A stretch of 64,000 nt of DNA from Nocardioides speluncae (lineage in GTDB: Bacteria > Actinomycetota > Actinomycetes > Propionibacteriales > Nocardioidaceae), in the NCBI RefSeq assembly GCF_003121585.1, contig NZ_QEOO01000011.1, positions 248,001 to 312,000 on the forward strand, given 5' to 3'. Below, piece by piece: positions 9,101-17,813 of this stretch (position 1 is the first letter of the stretch; every line of letters begins with the position of its first letter). A model generated the notes under the pieces. The model did no database searches. It was not told the origin of the DNA and saw only the letters and a program-made list of their open reading frames with translations. The translations under genes and the position numbers were made by a program.

Positions 9101-9260
9101 ATGACATATTCCAAGGGCTCGCGCGCTGCGCGCCGCCCATCACGCACGCTGGCGGCGTTGCCGTCGCTCGACGGGCCGCCGGCCCGCCTTCGTTCCGGCG
9201 CCTTGCCAGCGCACGCGCTGAACGACGCTCGCATGCGCGACCCCTTGGAATATGTCATCT
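9099..9260. repeat. 162-bp fold-back (MITE/REP-like) palindromic element
   Basis: The ends AGATGACATATTCCAAGGG (9099-9117) and its exact complement (9242-9260) form 19-bp terminal inverted repeats. Similarity continues inward: GGCTCGCGCGCTGCGCG on the left matches the complement of the right end imperfectly, and CGCTGGC near 9149 pairs with GCCAGCG near 9206. A central GGGCC-GCC-GGCCC forms the tip. The element fills the whole gap between two glycosyltransferase-type genes, overlaps the stop codon of the first and supplies the ATG of the second. No transposase is encoded. It would fold as one long imperfect hairpin in RNA. Confidence 0.85.
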
Positions 9261-10364
9261 AGGCCGTCGCGGCCCGGCCCGCTCGACATCGCCATCCTCA
9301 GCTGGCGAGACACCACCCACCCGGACGGCGGTGGCTCGGAGGTGTTCGTCGAGGAGGTCGCGCGCGAGCTAGTACGGCGCGGTCACCGGGTCACGCTGCG
9401 GTGCGCCGCCCACGGCGACGCGCCCGCGGAGCAGGACCTGGACGGCGTGCGGCTGATGCGTCGTGGCGCTCGGCTGACGGTCTACCCGCGCAGCCTGCTC
9501 TGGGTGGCCCGGCACCGGCGCCGGTACGACGTGGTCCTCGACGTCATCAACGGCATCCCGTTCGGTACGCCGCTGGTCCGGCGCCGCGGCCTGGTCGGTC
9601 TGGTGCACCACGTCCACCAGCGGCAGTGGCAGATCATCTACCCCGGCTTCTGGGGCAGGGTCGGCTGGTTCGTCGAGAGCCGGCTGACTCCCCTGCTCTA
9701 CCGACGGGTCCCGTTCCTCACGGTGTCGGAAGCGTCGGCGACCGACCTGGCCCGGCTCGGTACCCCGGCGGCAGCGATCACGGTCGCCCGCAACGGCCTG
9801 GCGGTGGCGCCGGCCGCAGTCCCCCGCTCGGCGTCGCCCCGGCTGTGCGTGCTCGCACGGCTTGTGCCCCACAAGCAGATCGAGCACGCGCTCGCGGTCG
9901 TCGAGCGGCTCCGGCCGGAGTTCCCGGACCTACGCCTCGACATCGTCGGCGAGGGCTGGTGGCACGACCGCCTGCAGGCGGACGCCGAGCAGCGCGGGGT
10001 CGAGAAGTCTGTGACCTTCCACGGCCGGGTCTCCGACGCCGAGCGGGACCGGCTGCTCGCCGAGGCGTGGCTGGCGCTGCTGCCGTCGGCGAAGGAGGGC
10101 TGGGGACTCGCCGTACTGGAGGCGGCCGCGCAGGGCACGCCGACCGTCGCCTACCGGGACGCCGGCGGCGTCGCCGAGTCGATCGTCGACGGTAGGACCG
10201 GCATCCTCGCCGAGAACGAGGACGACCTGGTGGCGGTGACCCGGCAGCTGTTGTCCGACGCGGAACTGCGCGAGCGCATGGGCACGGAAGCCGTCGCGTG
10301 GTCGCGACGGTTCACGTGGGAGGCGACGACCGACGTCGTCGAAGAGGTTCTACGGTCGAGCTGA
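9252..10364 (+). CDS. Glycosyltransferase family 4 (GT-B fold)
   Basis: A 370-residue GT4 retaining glycosyltransferase that uses a nucleotide sugar to extend a glycan. The N-terminal domain opens with LDIAILSWRDTTHPDGGGSE, the glycine-rich acceptor-side loop. The C-terminal donor site shows KEGWGLAVLEAAAQGTPTVA with the EX7E pair. The ATG at 9252 lies inside the right arm of the fold-back element, and no other in-frame start precedes the conserved region. There is no good ribosome-binding site in front of it. It was therefore either created or re-fused by the repeat, or is translated from an upstream ribosome. The gene converges with a tiny membrane protein gene 14 nt downstream. Confidence 0.87.
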   Translation: MSSRPSRPGPLDIAILSWRDTTHPDGGGSEVFVEEVARELVRRGHRVTLRCAAHGDAPAEQDLDGVRLMRRGARLTVYPRSLLWVARHRRRYDVVLDVINGIPFGTPLVRRRGLVGLVHHVHQRQWQIIYPGFWGRVGWFVESRLTPLLYRRVPFLTVSEASATDLARLGTPAAAITVARNGLAVAPAAVPRSASPRLCVLARLVPHKQIEHALAVVERLRPEFPDLRLDIVGEGWWHDRLQADAEQRGVEKSVTFHGRVSDAERDRLLAEAWLALLPSAKEGWGLAVLEAAAQGTPTVAYRDAGGVAESIVDGRTGILAENEDDLVAVTRQLLSDAELRERMGTEAVAWSRRFTWEATTDVVEEVLRSS

Positions 10365-10378
10365 GCGGCTCAGCCGGC

Positions 10379-10525
10379 TCAGTTGTCGCCGTACGTCAGG
10401 ACCGGCTTGTCGGCCGGGTTGGTGTCAGGAGCGCGCGTCTGCGACCACGTCAGCGTGAACACGACGAGGAACGCGAGAAGTCCGCCGACGAGTGGCGGCA
10501 GGACCATCTTCAGAAACGTAGGCAC
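10379..10525 (-). CDS. Small single-pass membrane protein (DUF2613-like)
   Basis: A 48-residue protein with one transmembrane helix (VLPPLVGGLLAFLVVFTLTW) and a short polar tail ending KPVLTYGDN. GTG at 10525 is preceded by GGGAGAGGGAA, a strong ribosome site, so a longer 63-residue reading is not needed. Its size and layout recall the actinobacterial DUF2613 family, but I am not sure of this. It sits downstream of the GT-C-like gene on the same strand, so may be its small partner. Confidence 0.6.
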   Translation of the reverse strand: MPTFLKMVLPPLVGGLLAFLVVFTLTWSQTRAPDTNPADKPVLTYGDN

Positions 10526-10573
10526 GTTAAAATTCCCTCTCCCTGGCAACGGCGGCCAGCATAACACCACAAG

Positions 10574-12286
10574 TTACCGGCGGGTGCTGTTAGCACGCCG
10601 GATTCGGGACAGCGCTCCAGCACAGAGGACGGCGAGCGCGGCCAGGTCGCCGAGGACCACCAGCACCACCCGGCGTGTCGGCTGCTCGCGGCTCTCGATG
10701 TCGTCGCCAGGCACCTTGTAGAGGCGGACGTCCGGGTCGTCGACGACCAGGCTCAGGCCCGACAGGTCGAGCGCGTCGGTGTCCGGGTCGTCGCGGTAGA
10801 CCAGCACCCAGCCGACGCCGTACTCCGGCAGCACCTCGGCCGGCCGCCCCCGCTCCAGCGCCCGGCCCAGCTCGGTGGTCCGCCGGCTCTCGCCGCGAAT
10901 CACCCGGTTCCCGACGGCCAGTTCGGCGGAGGTGAGCACGGTGCGGTCGAACCACCGGATCGCCGGGTCCGAGGACACCTCGCCGTTGGCCCAGGTGAAG
11001 TGGCGGTACGAGCGCCACGGCAGCGTCGCCACGGCGGTGTCGTCCTCGCTCGACGACAGCTCCGCCGACGCCTGCTCCAGTCCCTCGGGGAAGCTCACCG
11101 GCCCCACCGTGGTCCAAGTGCGCGACGTGGCGTCCGGGAGAAGCAGGACCGGGAGCGCGAGCAGCGGCAGGGCGGCACTGATCGCCACCTCCGCACCGTG
11201 CCGGCGGACCCGTTCCAGCAGCAGCTCGGTGACCACGCCCAGCGCCGCGGCGACCAGGATGCAGGCCGGCGCCAGGAACTTCTGTGCGTCCCGCAGCAGG
11301 CCGGCACCCGGCACCTCCACCACCAGCCAGCGCATCGCCTCACTCCCCCACGGCGTCGCGCTCAGCAGGGCGATCGCCAGGCCGCCGGCGGCGATCGCCG
11401 CACCCCGGACCAGGTCACCTCTCCCCCACAGCCGGGCCAGCCGCGGCACCGCCAGCGCCACGACCGCAACCACGACGACCGCGGTTAGTACGCCGAGCCA
11501 GGTCTCGCGGCTGGCGGGCACGCTGCGGGTGTCCCAGATGCCGCCCAGCCCGAGCACGGAGACGACAAACCCGCCCGGCGTGTCGCCGTGGGCGGCGAAG
11601 GCGTCGACGCCGGCCGGGTCGGCGGCGTCCATCCCCGAGCCGGTCAAGGCCGGCACCAGCCAGGGCAGCTGCAGCACCGCCAGCAGCGCGACCATCCGGA
11701 CGACCCGCCGGCCGCGGGACCAGGCGAAGCCGGCGGCGGTCACGACCGCGAGCAGGCCACCGGTCGGCGTCAGCGAGGCCAGTGCCGTCCACAGCACGAC
11801 CGTGGCGAGATCCCGGCGATCGCCGTCGCGGCGCCAACGGATGGCGGCGGCCGCGATCCAGGGCAGCGCGGCGTACCCGAGGAGCAGCGCCCACTGCCCG
11901 AGCGTCAGCCGCTCCACGACGTACGGGTTCCACACCGCGAAGCCACCGGCTGCCAGTCGCGCGGCCGTCCCGCAGTCACGCAGCAGCCGGTGCACGCCCC
12001 AGCCCGCCGCGGCCAGCACCAGCGGCAGCACCGCCCGGGCGAGGATGCCGCCGTCGACGACCGCTGTCAGCGCCGCCAGTACCGCGTCCAGCGGTACGGC
12101 GCGCGGCGGCGCGTCGTCCAGCCCGAGAACCGCCGGCGTCCAGGCATGCCGCGGCAGGAACACCAGGTCCCGGGCGATGGGGTACCCGCGGCCGCCGTAC
12201 AGCGGAGCCACCAGCACGACAGCCAGCAGCAGCGGCCAGGCATCCAGCAGGAGCGCGCGCAGCCGCGCCGGTGTGATCACGCTCAT
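10574..12286 (-). CDS. Polytopic membrane protein, GT-C / arabinofuranosyltransferase-like
   Basis: About 570 residues with ten or more hydrophobic helices and a soluble C-terminal part before a last helix. The segment WNPYVVERLTLGQWALLLGY resembles the NPF/YxxERLxxGQW stretch I recall from AftD-type (DUF3367) mycobacterial transferases, pointing to use of a polyprenyl-linked sugar. Residue-level catalytic proof is not visible. ATG 12286 (MSVITPARLRALLL) is chosen; an ATG at 12334 would add 16 residues, and neither has a clear ribosome site. Oriented opposite to most of the cluster and divergent from the methyltransferase gene that follows. Confidence 0.68.
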   Translation of the reverse strand: MSVITPARLRALLLDAWPLLLAVVLVAPLYGGRGYPIARDLVFLPRHAWTPAVLGLDDAPPRAVPLDAVLAALTAVVDGGILARAVLPLVLAAAGWGVHRLLRDCGTAARLAAGGFAVWNPYVVERLTLGQWALLLGYAALPWIAAAAIRWRRDGDRRDLATVVLWTALASLTPTGGLLAVVTAAGFAWSRGRRVVRMVALLAVLQLPWLVPALTGSGMDAADPAGVDAFAAHGDTPGGFVVSVLGLGGIWDTRSVPASRETWLGVLTAVVVVAVVALAVPRLARLWGRGDLVRGAAIAAGGLAIALLSATPWGSEAMRWLVVEVPGAGLLRDAQKFLAPACILVAAALGVVTELLLERVRRHGAEVAISAALPLLALPVLLLPDATSRTWTTVGPVSFPEGLEQASAELSSSEDDTAVATLPWRSYRHFTWANGEVSSDPAIRWFDRTVLTSAELAVGNRVIRGESRRTTELGRALERGRPAEVLPEYGVGWVLVYRDDPDTDALDLSGLSLVVDDPDVRLYKVPGDDIESREQPTRRVVLVVLGDLAALAVLCAGALSRIRRANSTRR

Positions 12287-12335
12287 TGTGGTCACCACCG
12301 TAAGGGCGACGTTGTTCAGTTCGGGCGACCACATC

Positions 12336-12372
12336 GGAAAGTTGCCGGGATCGACTCGTCTAGGCTGGCCCG
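12336..12372 (+). promoter_or_regulatory. Leaderless promoter shared in sequence with 3149-3183
   Basis: TAGGCT at 12361-12366 lies 6 nt before ATG 12373. The region 12344-12366 differs from 3155-3176 by one indel and one substitution, and a GGAAA stands at 12336 where the other has GGAAC. This suggests that two genes of the glycan cluster share a sigma factor or regulator. Confidence 0.55.
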
Positions 12373-13080
12373 ATGCCGTCGCCGACCACCTTCGAGGAGG
12401 CGTTCGCGCACGCCGACGCGATCCCCGGCTGGCTCACCCGGGACCAGGCCGCCGAGCTGTTCCGGCTGGCCGCGGCGGTTCCGCCCGGCGGCACGATCGT
12501 GGAGATCGGCACCCACCTCGGCCGGTCCGCGGTGGTCCTCGGCCTGGCCGCCCGGCCGGGAGTCAAGGTCGTCGCGGTCGACCCGTTCCTGCCGGACTGG
12601 CGGTACGGGCGGGCGGACAGCCAGGCGCTGCTGCGCGAGAACCTCGCGAAGGCCGGTGTCGCCGGGCGGGTCGAGGTTCACGCCGTGACGAGCGAGGCCG
12701 CCCGCGCGACCTGGTCCGGGCCGGTCAACCTGGTGTACGTCGACGGTGGCCACTCCTACTGGGCCTGCCGGGACGACCTCGGCTGGGCGAGCTGGGTCCC
12801 GGCCGACGGCCACGTCCTGGTCCACGACGCGTTCTCGTCACTCGGGGTGACCACCGCGCTGCTGCGGCACGTGCTGCCCTCCTCCGCGCTGCGGTACGCC
12901 GGCCGCACCGGCTCGCTGGCCACACTGGTCGTCGGCCGCCCGGCCTTCCGGGATCGGGCGCGGTTCATCGGCCAGCTCCCGTGGTGGCTGCGCAACCTGG
13001 TGGTCAAGGTGCTCCTCCGGCTCCGGCTGCGCCCGCTGGCCGCCGTGCTCGGCCACCGTGGGCAGGCCGATCCCTACTGA
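12373..13080 (+). CDS. Class I SAM-dependent methyltransferase (Methyltransf_24-like)
   Basis: A 235-residue methyltransferase with SAM motif GTIVEIGTHLGRSAVVLG near residue 40, VVAVDPF after strand 2, and VNLVYVDGGHSYWACRDDL, the acidic DGGHSY motif of the Methyltransf_24 group. The tail is basic and leucine-rich (VKVLLRLRLRPLAAVLG), suggesting membrane association. Such proteins often modify sugars or lipids in polysaccharide clusters; the actual substrate is unknown. It probably starts a transcript without a leader and is followed after 72 nt by the flippase gene. Confidence 0.85.
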   Translation: MPSPTTFEEAFAHADAIPGWLTRDQAAELFRLAAAVPPGGTIVEIGTHLGRSAVVLGLAARPGVKVVAVDPFLPDWRYGRADSQALLRENLAKAGVAGRVEVHAVTSEAARATWSGPVNLVYVDGGHSYWACRDDLGWASWVPADGHVLVHDAFSSLGVTTALLRHVLPSSALRYAGRTGSLATLVVGRPAFRDRARFIGQLPWWLRNLVVKVLLRLRLRPLAAVLGHRGQADPY

Positions 13081-13152
13081 GTCGACGTCCCGATTCCTAC
13101 TGGCCGGTCACCACACGGTTAGTGGTTGGCTTCCTGTGAAAGACTCCCGGGC

Positions 13153-14400
13153 GTGACCATGCCGACGCTCAAGGTTCCGGCCTACTTCCGCAGCAGCGGA
13201 TCCATCGCCGTCGCGATGGCCGTCATGAGCGTCGCGACCTACGGGTTCACGATGATCGCGGCCCGGATCCTCGGCACCCGCACCTTCGGCGCCTTCGCCA
13301 GTTTGATGGCGACGCTGCTGGTGATCGGCGTACTCCAGCTCGGGCTGCAGACCACCGCCGCCCGCCGGATCTCGGCGGACCCGGAGCATGTCGAGCAGAT
13401 CGAGCGGATCATCCTGCGGGTCACCTACCGAGCCTCGCTCGCACTCGGCGCCGTACTCCTGCTGCTGACGCCGGTCATCAACTGGGTGCTCCGGCTGGAC
13501 AGCCTGGCGACTGCCGCCATGGTCGGCATCACCTCGATCCCGGTGACGATCATGGGCGGCCAGGCGGGCATCCTGCAGGGCGAGCGCCGCTGGTGGCCGC
13601 TGGCGGTCCTGTACGTCGCCAACGGCGTCCCGCGGCTGGTCCTCGGCACCGCAATGATCCTGTGGCGGCCCACCGAGTTCTCCGCGATGGTCGGCGTCGC
13701 CCTGGGGGCGATCGCCCCCGTGTTGGTCGGCGCCTACGCGCTGCGCCGCGACCGCCCCGAGGGCCGGCGCAGCGACATCCACGGCGCCCGCGCGGTGATC
13801 AAGGAGACGCTGCACAACTCCCAGGCGCTACTCGCCTTCCTGGCGCTGTCCAGCGTCGACGTGATCGTGGCTCGCAACGTGCTCCCCGAGCACGAGGCCG
13901 GCCTCTACGCAGGCGGCCTGATCATGACCAAGGCCGTGCTGTTCCTGCCACAGTTCGTGGTGATCGTGGCCTTCCCGTCGATGTCGACACCACGAGAACG
14001 ACGCCGCGCACTGACCCGCAGCCTGGCCATGGTGGCCGGGCTCGGCGTCGCCAGCACCCTCGGCGCCTGGGTGCTCTCCGGGCTCGCGCTCACCTTCGTC
14101 GGCGGCGAGGAGTACGCCTCGATCGAGGAGAAGCTGTGGCTGTTCGCGGTGCTCGGCACCGTGCTCGCCATGCTGCAGCTACTCGTGTACGCCGTCCTCG
14201 CGCGCCAAGGCCAGCGCTCGGTCTACTTCGTCTGGATGACGCTCATCGCACTGATCATCGGCGGCCTCCAGGCAAACTCACTCGAGGCCCTGCTGATCTG
14301 GGTAACCCTCATCGACGCCGCCCTCTTCGCCATCCTCCTCGGCCTCAGCCTCTGGATCGTCAAAGAACCCCTCCCCGAGCCAGAGAAGACCTCCGTCTGA
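13153..14400 (+). CDS. Oligosaccharide flippase (Wzx/MATE-like, polysaccharide biosynthesis family)
   Basis: A 415-residue protein with about twelve hydrophobic segments, of the oligosaccharide-flippase branch of the MOP superfamily. These carry lipid-linked oligosaccharide across the cytoplasmic membrane. Family features include an early AARILGTRTFGAFASLMATL segment and a regular spacing of paired helices. GTG 13153 is chosen because AAGACT stands 7 nt before it, close to the leaderless pattern; ATG 13159 and TTG 13126 are alternatives. As the last gene of the cluster it implies export of an assembled lipid-linked glycan. Confidence 0.85.
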   Translation: MTMPTLKVPAYFRSSGSIAVAMAVMSVATYGFTMIAARILGTRTFGAFASLMATLLVIGVLQLGLQTTAARRISADPEHVEQIERIILRVTYRASLALGAVLLLLTPVINWVLRLDSLATAAMVGITSIPVTIMGGQAGILQGERRWWPLAVLYVANGVPRLVLGTAMILWRPTEFSAMVGVALGAIAPVLVGAYALRRDRPEGRRSDIHGARAVIKETLHNSQALLAFLALSSVDVIVARNVLPEHEAGLYAGGLIMTKAVLFLPQFVVIVAFPSMSTPRERRRALTRSLAMVAGLGVASTLGAWVLSGLALTFVGGEEYASIEEKLWLFAVLGTVLAMLQLLVYAVLARQGQRSVYFVWMTLIALIIGGLQANSLEALLIWVTLIDAALFAILLGLSLWIVKEPLPEPEKTSV

Positions 14401-14430
14401 CGACCGACGACGGCGCGGGCATCTGGTTGG

Positions 14431-14575
14431 CCGCGCCGGGTGGGCCCCGAGTGGGCGCCGGGCGGCGTCAAAGGGCTTGGCCGCGGCGCCCGCAGCGGCG
14501 CGGGACCACAGCGAACGCCGTCCGGGCGACGCGCCGCCCCAGCGCCCGGCGGCCGCTCGGGACCGCAGGGCGCGG
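14431..14575. repeat. Imperfect long inverted repeat between flippase and polA genes
   Basis: The G+C-rich gap between two convergent genes contains arms of about 40-45 nt (14431-14470 and 14526-14575) that pair imperfectly. Shared blocks include CCGCGCC, CCCGAG and GCCGGGCG. It can form a long hairpin and probably ends transcription from both sides. No coding frame is evident. Confidence 0.5.
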
Positions 14576-14588
14576 TCAACCCCCGCGA

Positions 14589-17312
14589 CTAGTGAGCCGC
14601 CTCATGCCAACTGTGCCCCGTGCCCACCGACACATCCAGCGGCACCGTGAGCTCCGCAGCACCACCCATCTGCTCGCGCACCAGCGCCTCCAGAGCATCC
14701 CGCTCCCCCGGCGCCACCTCGAACACGAGCTCGTCGTGGACCTGCAGCAGCATCCGTGACTTCAGGCCCTGCTCGGCGAGGGCCTTGTCGACGCCGAGCA
14801 TGGCGACCTTGATGATGTCGGCGGCCGAGCCCTGGATCGGCGCGTTCAAGGCCATCCGCTCGGCCATCTGCTGGCGCTGCCGGTTGGTGCTGGTGAGGTC
14901 GGGCAGGTAGCGGCGGCGGTCCAGGATGGTGGCGGTGTAGCCGGCCATCGTGGCCTCCTTGACGATGCCGCGCAGGTAGTCGCGGACCCCGCCGAAGGTC
15001 TCGAAGTACTCGTCCATCAGCCCGCGCGCCTCGTCGGGGGTGATCCGGAGCTGCTGGGAGAGGCCGAAGGCGGACAGGCCGTAGGCCAGGCCGTAGTTCA
15101 TCGCCTTGATCTTGGCCCGCATCTCGACGCTCACGTCGGCGGCGTCGACGCCGAACACCCGGGCCGCGGTGATCGAGTGGAAGTCCTGGCCGGACCGGAA
15201 CGCCTCGATCAGCGCCTCGTCCTTGGACAGGTGGGCCATGATCCGCATCTCGATCTGGCTGTAGTCGGCGGTCATCAGGCAGTCGAAGCCGTCGCCGACC
15301 ACGAACGCCTGCCGGATCCGGCGGCCCTCCTCGGTGCGGACCGGGATGTTCTGCAGGTTGGGGTCGGTGCTGGACAGCCGGCCGGTGGCCGCGATCAGCT
15401 GGTTGAAAGTGGTGTGGATCCGGCCGTCGGACGCCACGGTCTTCAGCAGCCCCTCCACGGTCTGCCGCAGCCGGCTGACGTCGCGGTGGCGCAGCAGGTG
15501 GAGCAGGAACGGGTGCTCGGTCTTCTCGAACAGCCCCTGCAGGGCGTCGGCGTCGGTGGTGTAGCCGGTCTTGGTGCGCTTGGTCTTCGGCATCTCCAGC
15601 TCGTCAAACAGCACCGTTTGCAGCTGCTTCGGCGAGCCGAGGTTGATCTCCTTGCCGATCACCGCGAACGCGTCCTCTGCGGCCCGCTTCACCTCGCCGG
15701 CGAACTCCGACTCCAGCCCCTGCAGCAGGTCGAGGTCGACCGCGATCCCGGTCTGCTCCATCGCCGCGAGCCGGTCGACCAGCGGCAGCTCCACGGTCGC
15801 CAGCAGCTCGCTGCCGCCGTGCTCGGCGACCTGGACGTCGAGCGCCTCCGCCAGGTCGAGTACGGCGCGCGCGTGCAGCATCGCGGTGTCGCTCTCGGCG
15901 GTATCCCCAGGCTCGTCGAAAAGGCCGGGCTGCCCGTCCGCGGCAGCGGCGGCGGCCGCCTGGGTCAGCTCGCGCTTGAGATAGCGCAGGGTCAGGTCGG
16001 ACAGGTCGAACGAGCGCTGGTCGGGCCGCACCAGGTACGCCGCGAGGGCGGTGTCGCTGGTCAGACCGGCCACCGGCCAGCCGCGGGCGGCCAGCGCGAG
16101 CATCGGACCCTTCGCATCGTGCATGACCTTCGCGGCGCTCGCGTCGGCGAACCAGGCCGCCAGCGCGGCGTCGTCCTCCGGCGTGACCGTGCTGGCGTCG
16201 ATCCAGGCGGCGGTGTCGTCGGCGGCTGCCAATCCCAGCGCCCGGACATCACCGGACCCGGCTCGCCAGCTGCCCTGCACCTGGACGCCGACCCGGCCGC
16301 CGGGCGTCCGTCCGTGGGCGTAGAGCCAGTCGGCCACCTCGCCCGGGCCGAGCCGAACCGAGTTGAGGTCGAAGCCGCTGTCGTCGATCTCCTCCTCCGA
16401 CTCCAGCTCCTCGAACAGCCGCTCCCGCAGCACCCGGAACTCCAGGCCGTCGAAGAGCGTGTGCACCTCCTGGCGGTCCCACGGGTTGCGGATCAGCTCC
16501 GTCGGCGTGGCCGGCAGCGCCAGGTCGCGGACCAGCGCGTTGAGCTGGCGGTTGCGGATGACGTCGCCGAGGTGCTCGCGGAGGCTGTCGCCGGCCTTGC
16601 CCTTGATCTCGTCGGCGTGATGGACGACGTTGTCGAGACCGTCGTACTGGACGATCCACTTGGCCGCCGTCTTCGGACCCACTCCGGGCACGCCCGGCAG
16701 GTTGTCCGAGGACTCGCCGACCAGCGCGGCCAGCTCGGGGTAGCGGGCCGGCGGGATGCCGTACTTCGCCTCGACCGCCTCCGGAGTCATCCGGGTCAGC
16801 TCGCTCACGCCGCGGATCGGGTAGAGCACCGTGGTGACGTCACTGACCAGCTGGAACGCGTCGCGGTCGCCGGAGATGATGAGCACCTCGAACCCGGCCG
16901 CGACCGCCTGGGTGGTCAGGGTCGCGATGATGTCGTCGGCCTCGTAGCCGTCGAGCTCCATGTGGGGGATCCGGAGCGCGTCCAGCACCTCCTGGATCAG
17001 CGGCACCTGACCGCGGAACTCCGGACGCGACTCGCTGCGGTTCGCTTTGTACTCGGCGTACTGCTCGGAGCGGAACGTCTGCCGTGACTTGTCGAAGGCC
17101 ACCGCGACATGGGTCGGCGCCTCGTCGCGCAGCACGTTGATCAGCATCGAGGTGAAGCCGTAGACCGCATTGGTGTGCTGGCCGGTGGTGGTCGAGAAGT
17201 TCTCGACGGGCAGCGCGAAGAAGGCGCGGTAGGCGACGGAGTGTCCGTCGAGCAGCATCAGTCGCGGACGAGCGGTGGTTTCGGTCGTGACACCGGTCTC
17301 AGGTTCAGGCAC
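14589..17312 (-). CDS. polA: DNA polymerase I
   Basis: A 907-residue DNA polymerase I for Okazaki fragment processing and repair. Domain order: 5'-3' flap exonuclease (about 15-310, with LLDGHSVAYRAFFAL, ELDGYEADDIIATL and LPGVPGVGPKTAAKW), a 3'-5' exonuclease fold (about 325-500), and the polymerase (about 530-907). The polymerase has motif A DYSQIEMRIMAH, motif B KAMNYGLAYG and motif C LLQVHDELVFE, all intact. The proofreading domain lacks clear DEDD acids, as is usual for actinobacterial PolA, so no proofreading is expected. GTG 17312 is the start, with TAGAGT six nt upstream. Divergent from the thioesterase gene. Confidence 0.97.
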   Translation of the reverse strand: MPEPETGVTTETTARPRLMLLDGHSVAYRAFFALPVENFSTTTGQHTNAVYGFTSMLINVLRDEAPTHVAVAFDKSRQTFRSEQYAEYKANRSESRPEFRGQVPLIQEVLDALRIPHMELDGYEADDIIATLTTQAVAAGFEVLIISGDRDAFQLVSDVTTVLYPIRGVSELTRMTPEAVEAKYGIPPARYPELAALVGESSDNLPGVPGVGPKTAAKWIVQYDGLDNVVHHADEIKGKAGDSLREHLGDVIRNRQLNALVRDLALPATPTELIRNPWDRQEVHTLFDGLEFRVLRERLFEELESEEEIDDSGFDLNSVRLGPGEVADWLYAHGRTPGGRVGVQVQGSWRAGSGDVRALGLAAADDTAAWIDASTVTPEDDAALAAWFADASAAKVMHDAKGPMLALAARGWPVAGLTSDTALAAYLVRPDQRSFDLSDLTLRYLKRELTQAAAAAAADGQPGLFDEPGDTAESDTAMLHARAVLDLAEALDVQVAEHGGSELLATVELPLVDRLAAMEQTGIAVDLDLLQGLESEFAGEVKRAAEDAFAVIGKEINLGSPKQLQTVLFDELEMPKTKRTKTGYTTDADALQGLFEKTEHPFLLHLLRHRDVSRLRQTVEGLLKTVASDGRIHTTFNQLIAATGRLSSTDPNLQNIPVRTEEGRRIRQAFVVGDGFDCLMTADYSQIEMRIMAHLSKDEALIEAFRSGQDFHSITAARVFGVDAADVSVEMRAKIKAMNYGLAYGLSAFGLSQQLRITPDEARGLMDEYFETFGGVRDYLRGIVKEATMAGYTATILDRRRYLPDLTSTNRQRQQMAERMALNAPIQGSAADIIKVAMLGVDKALAEQGLKSRMLLQVHDELVFEVAPGERDALEALVREQMGGAAELTVPLDVSVGTGHSWHEAAH

Positions 17313-17318
17313 CCTGCG

Positions 17319-17324
17319 ACTCTA
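17319..17324 (-). promoter_or_regulatory. Leaderless -10 element of polA
   Basis: On the minus strand TAGAGT (17324-17319) is followed by 6 nt and the GTG start at 17312. This spacing puts the transcription start at or next to the start codon. Confidence 0.5.
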
Positions 17325-17354
17325 GCCGTCGCCGCCGACAGTCAGAATGACCCC

Positions 17355-17804
17355 ATGACCGACGCGCTCGAGACCCTCGAAGGCCTCTCCCCCGACGAGT
17401 TCAACGCACTGCTTCCCGAGGGGCAGGGCAAGCTCAACGAGAAGATGGGCGTCGAGCTGATCGAGATCTCCGCGGCCCGGGTCGTCGCCACCATGCCGGT
17501 CGAGGGCAACACCCAGCCCTACGGCCTGCTGCACGGCGGCGCGTCCGTCGTACTTGCCGAGACGCTGGGCTCGGTCGGCTCCGCCATCCACGCCTATCCG
17601 GACCGGCTGTCGGTCGGCGTGGACATCAATGCCACGCATCACCGCGCGGCCAGGTCGGGCCTGGTCACCGGCGTGGCCACCGCGATCCACCTGGGCCGCT
17701 CGACGGCGTCGTACGAGGTGGTGATCAGCGACGACCGCGGCAAGCGCGTGTGTACGGCGCGGATCACCTGCGCACTGGTGCCCGCCGAGAAGATCGCTCG
17801 CTAG
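17355..17804 (+). CDS. Hotdog-fold thioesterase (PaaI family)
   Basis: A 149-residue hotdog-fold acyl-CoA thioesterase-like protein. The active-site stretch is PYGLLHGGASVVLAETLGS, with the HGG loop and following glutamate typical of the PaaI/YdiI group. ATG 17355 (MTDALETLEG) is preceded by CAGAAT six nt upstream, near the leaderless pattern. An extended frame starts upstream inside polA and is rejected. The gene sits beside polA in many actinobacteria as I recall. The natural thioester is unknown. Confidence 0.88.
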   Translation: MTDALETLEGLSPDEFNALLPEGQGKLNEKMGVELIEISAARVVATMPVEGNTQPYGLLHGGASVVLAETLGSVGSAIHAYPDRLSVGVDINATHHRAARSGLVTGVATAIHLGRSTASYEVVISDDRGKRVCTARITCALVPAEKIAR

Positions 17805-17813
17805 CCGGCCGAG

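Noticed and set aside
8923..9258. A 111-residue minus-strand frame across the fold-back element
   Set aside because: It is made from the repeat and from antisense of the membrane protein gene, without a recognisable domain.
10875..13139. A 754-residue plus-strand frame over the GT-C-like gene
   Set aside because: Serine/threonine/arginine-rich antisense of the membrane protein; the methyltransferase gene on the same strand in another frame has real motifs.
17109..17354. Longer version of the thioesterase starting inside polA
   Set aside because: The added part is antisense of polA; ATG 17355 begins the hotdog protein at its usual length.
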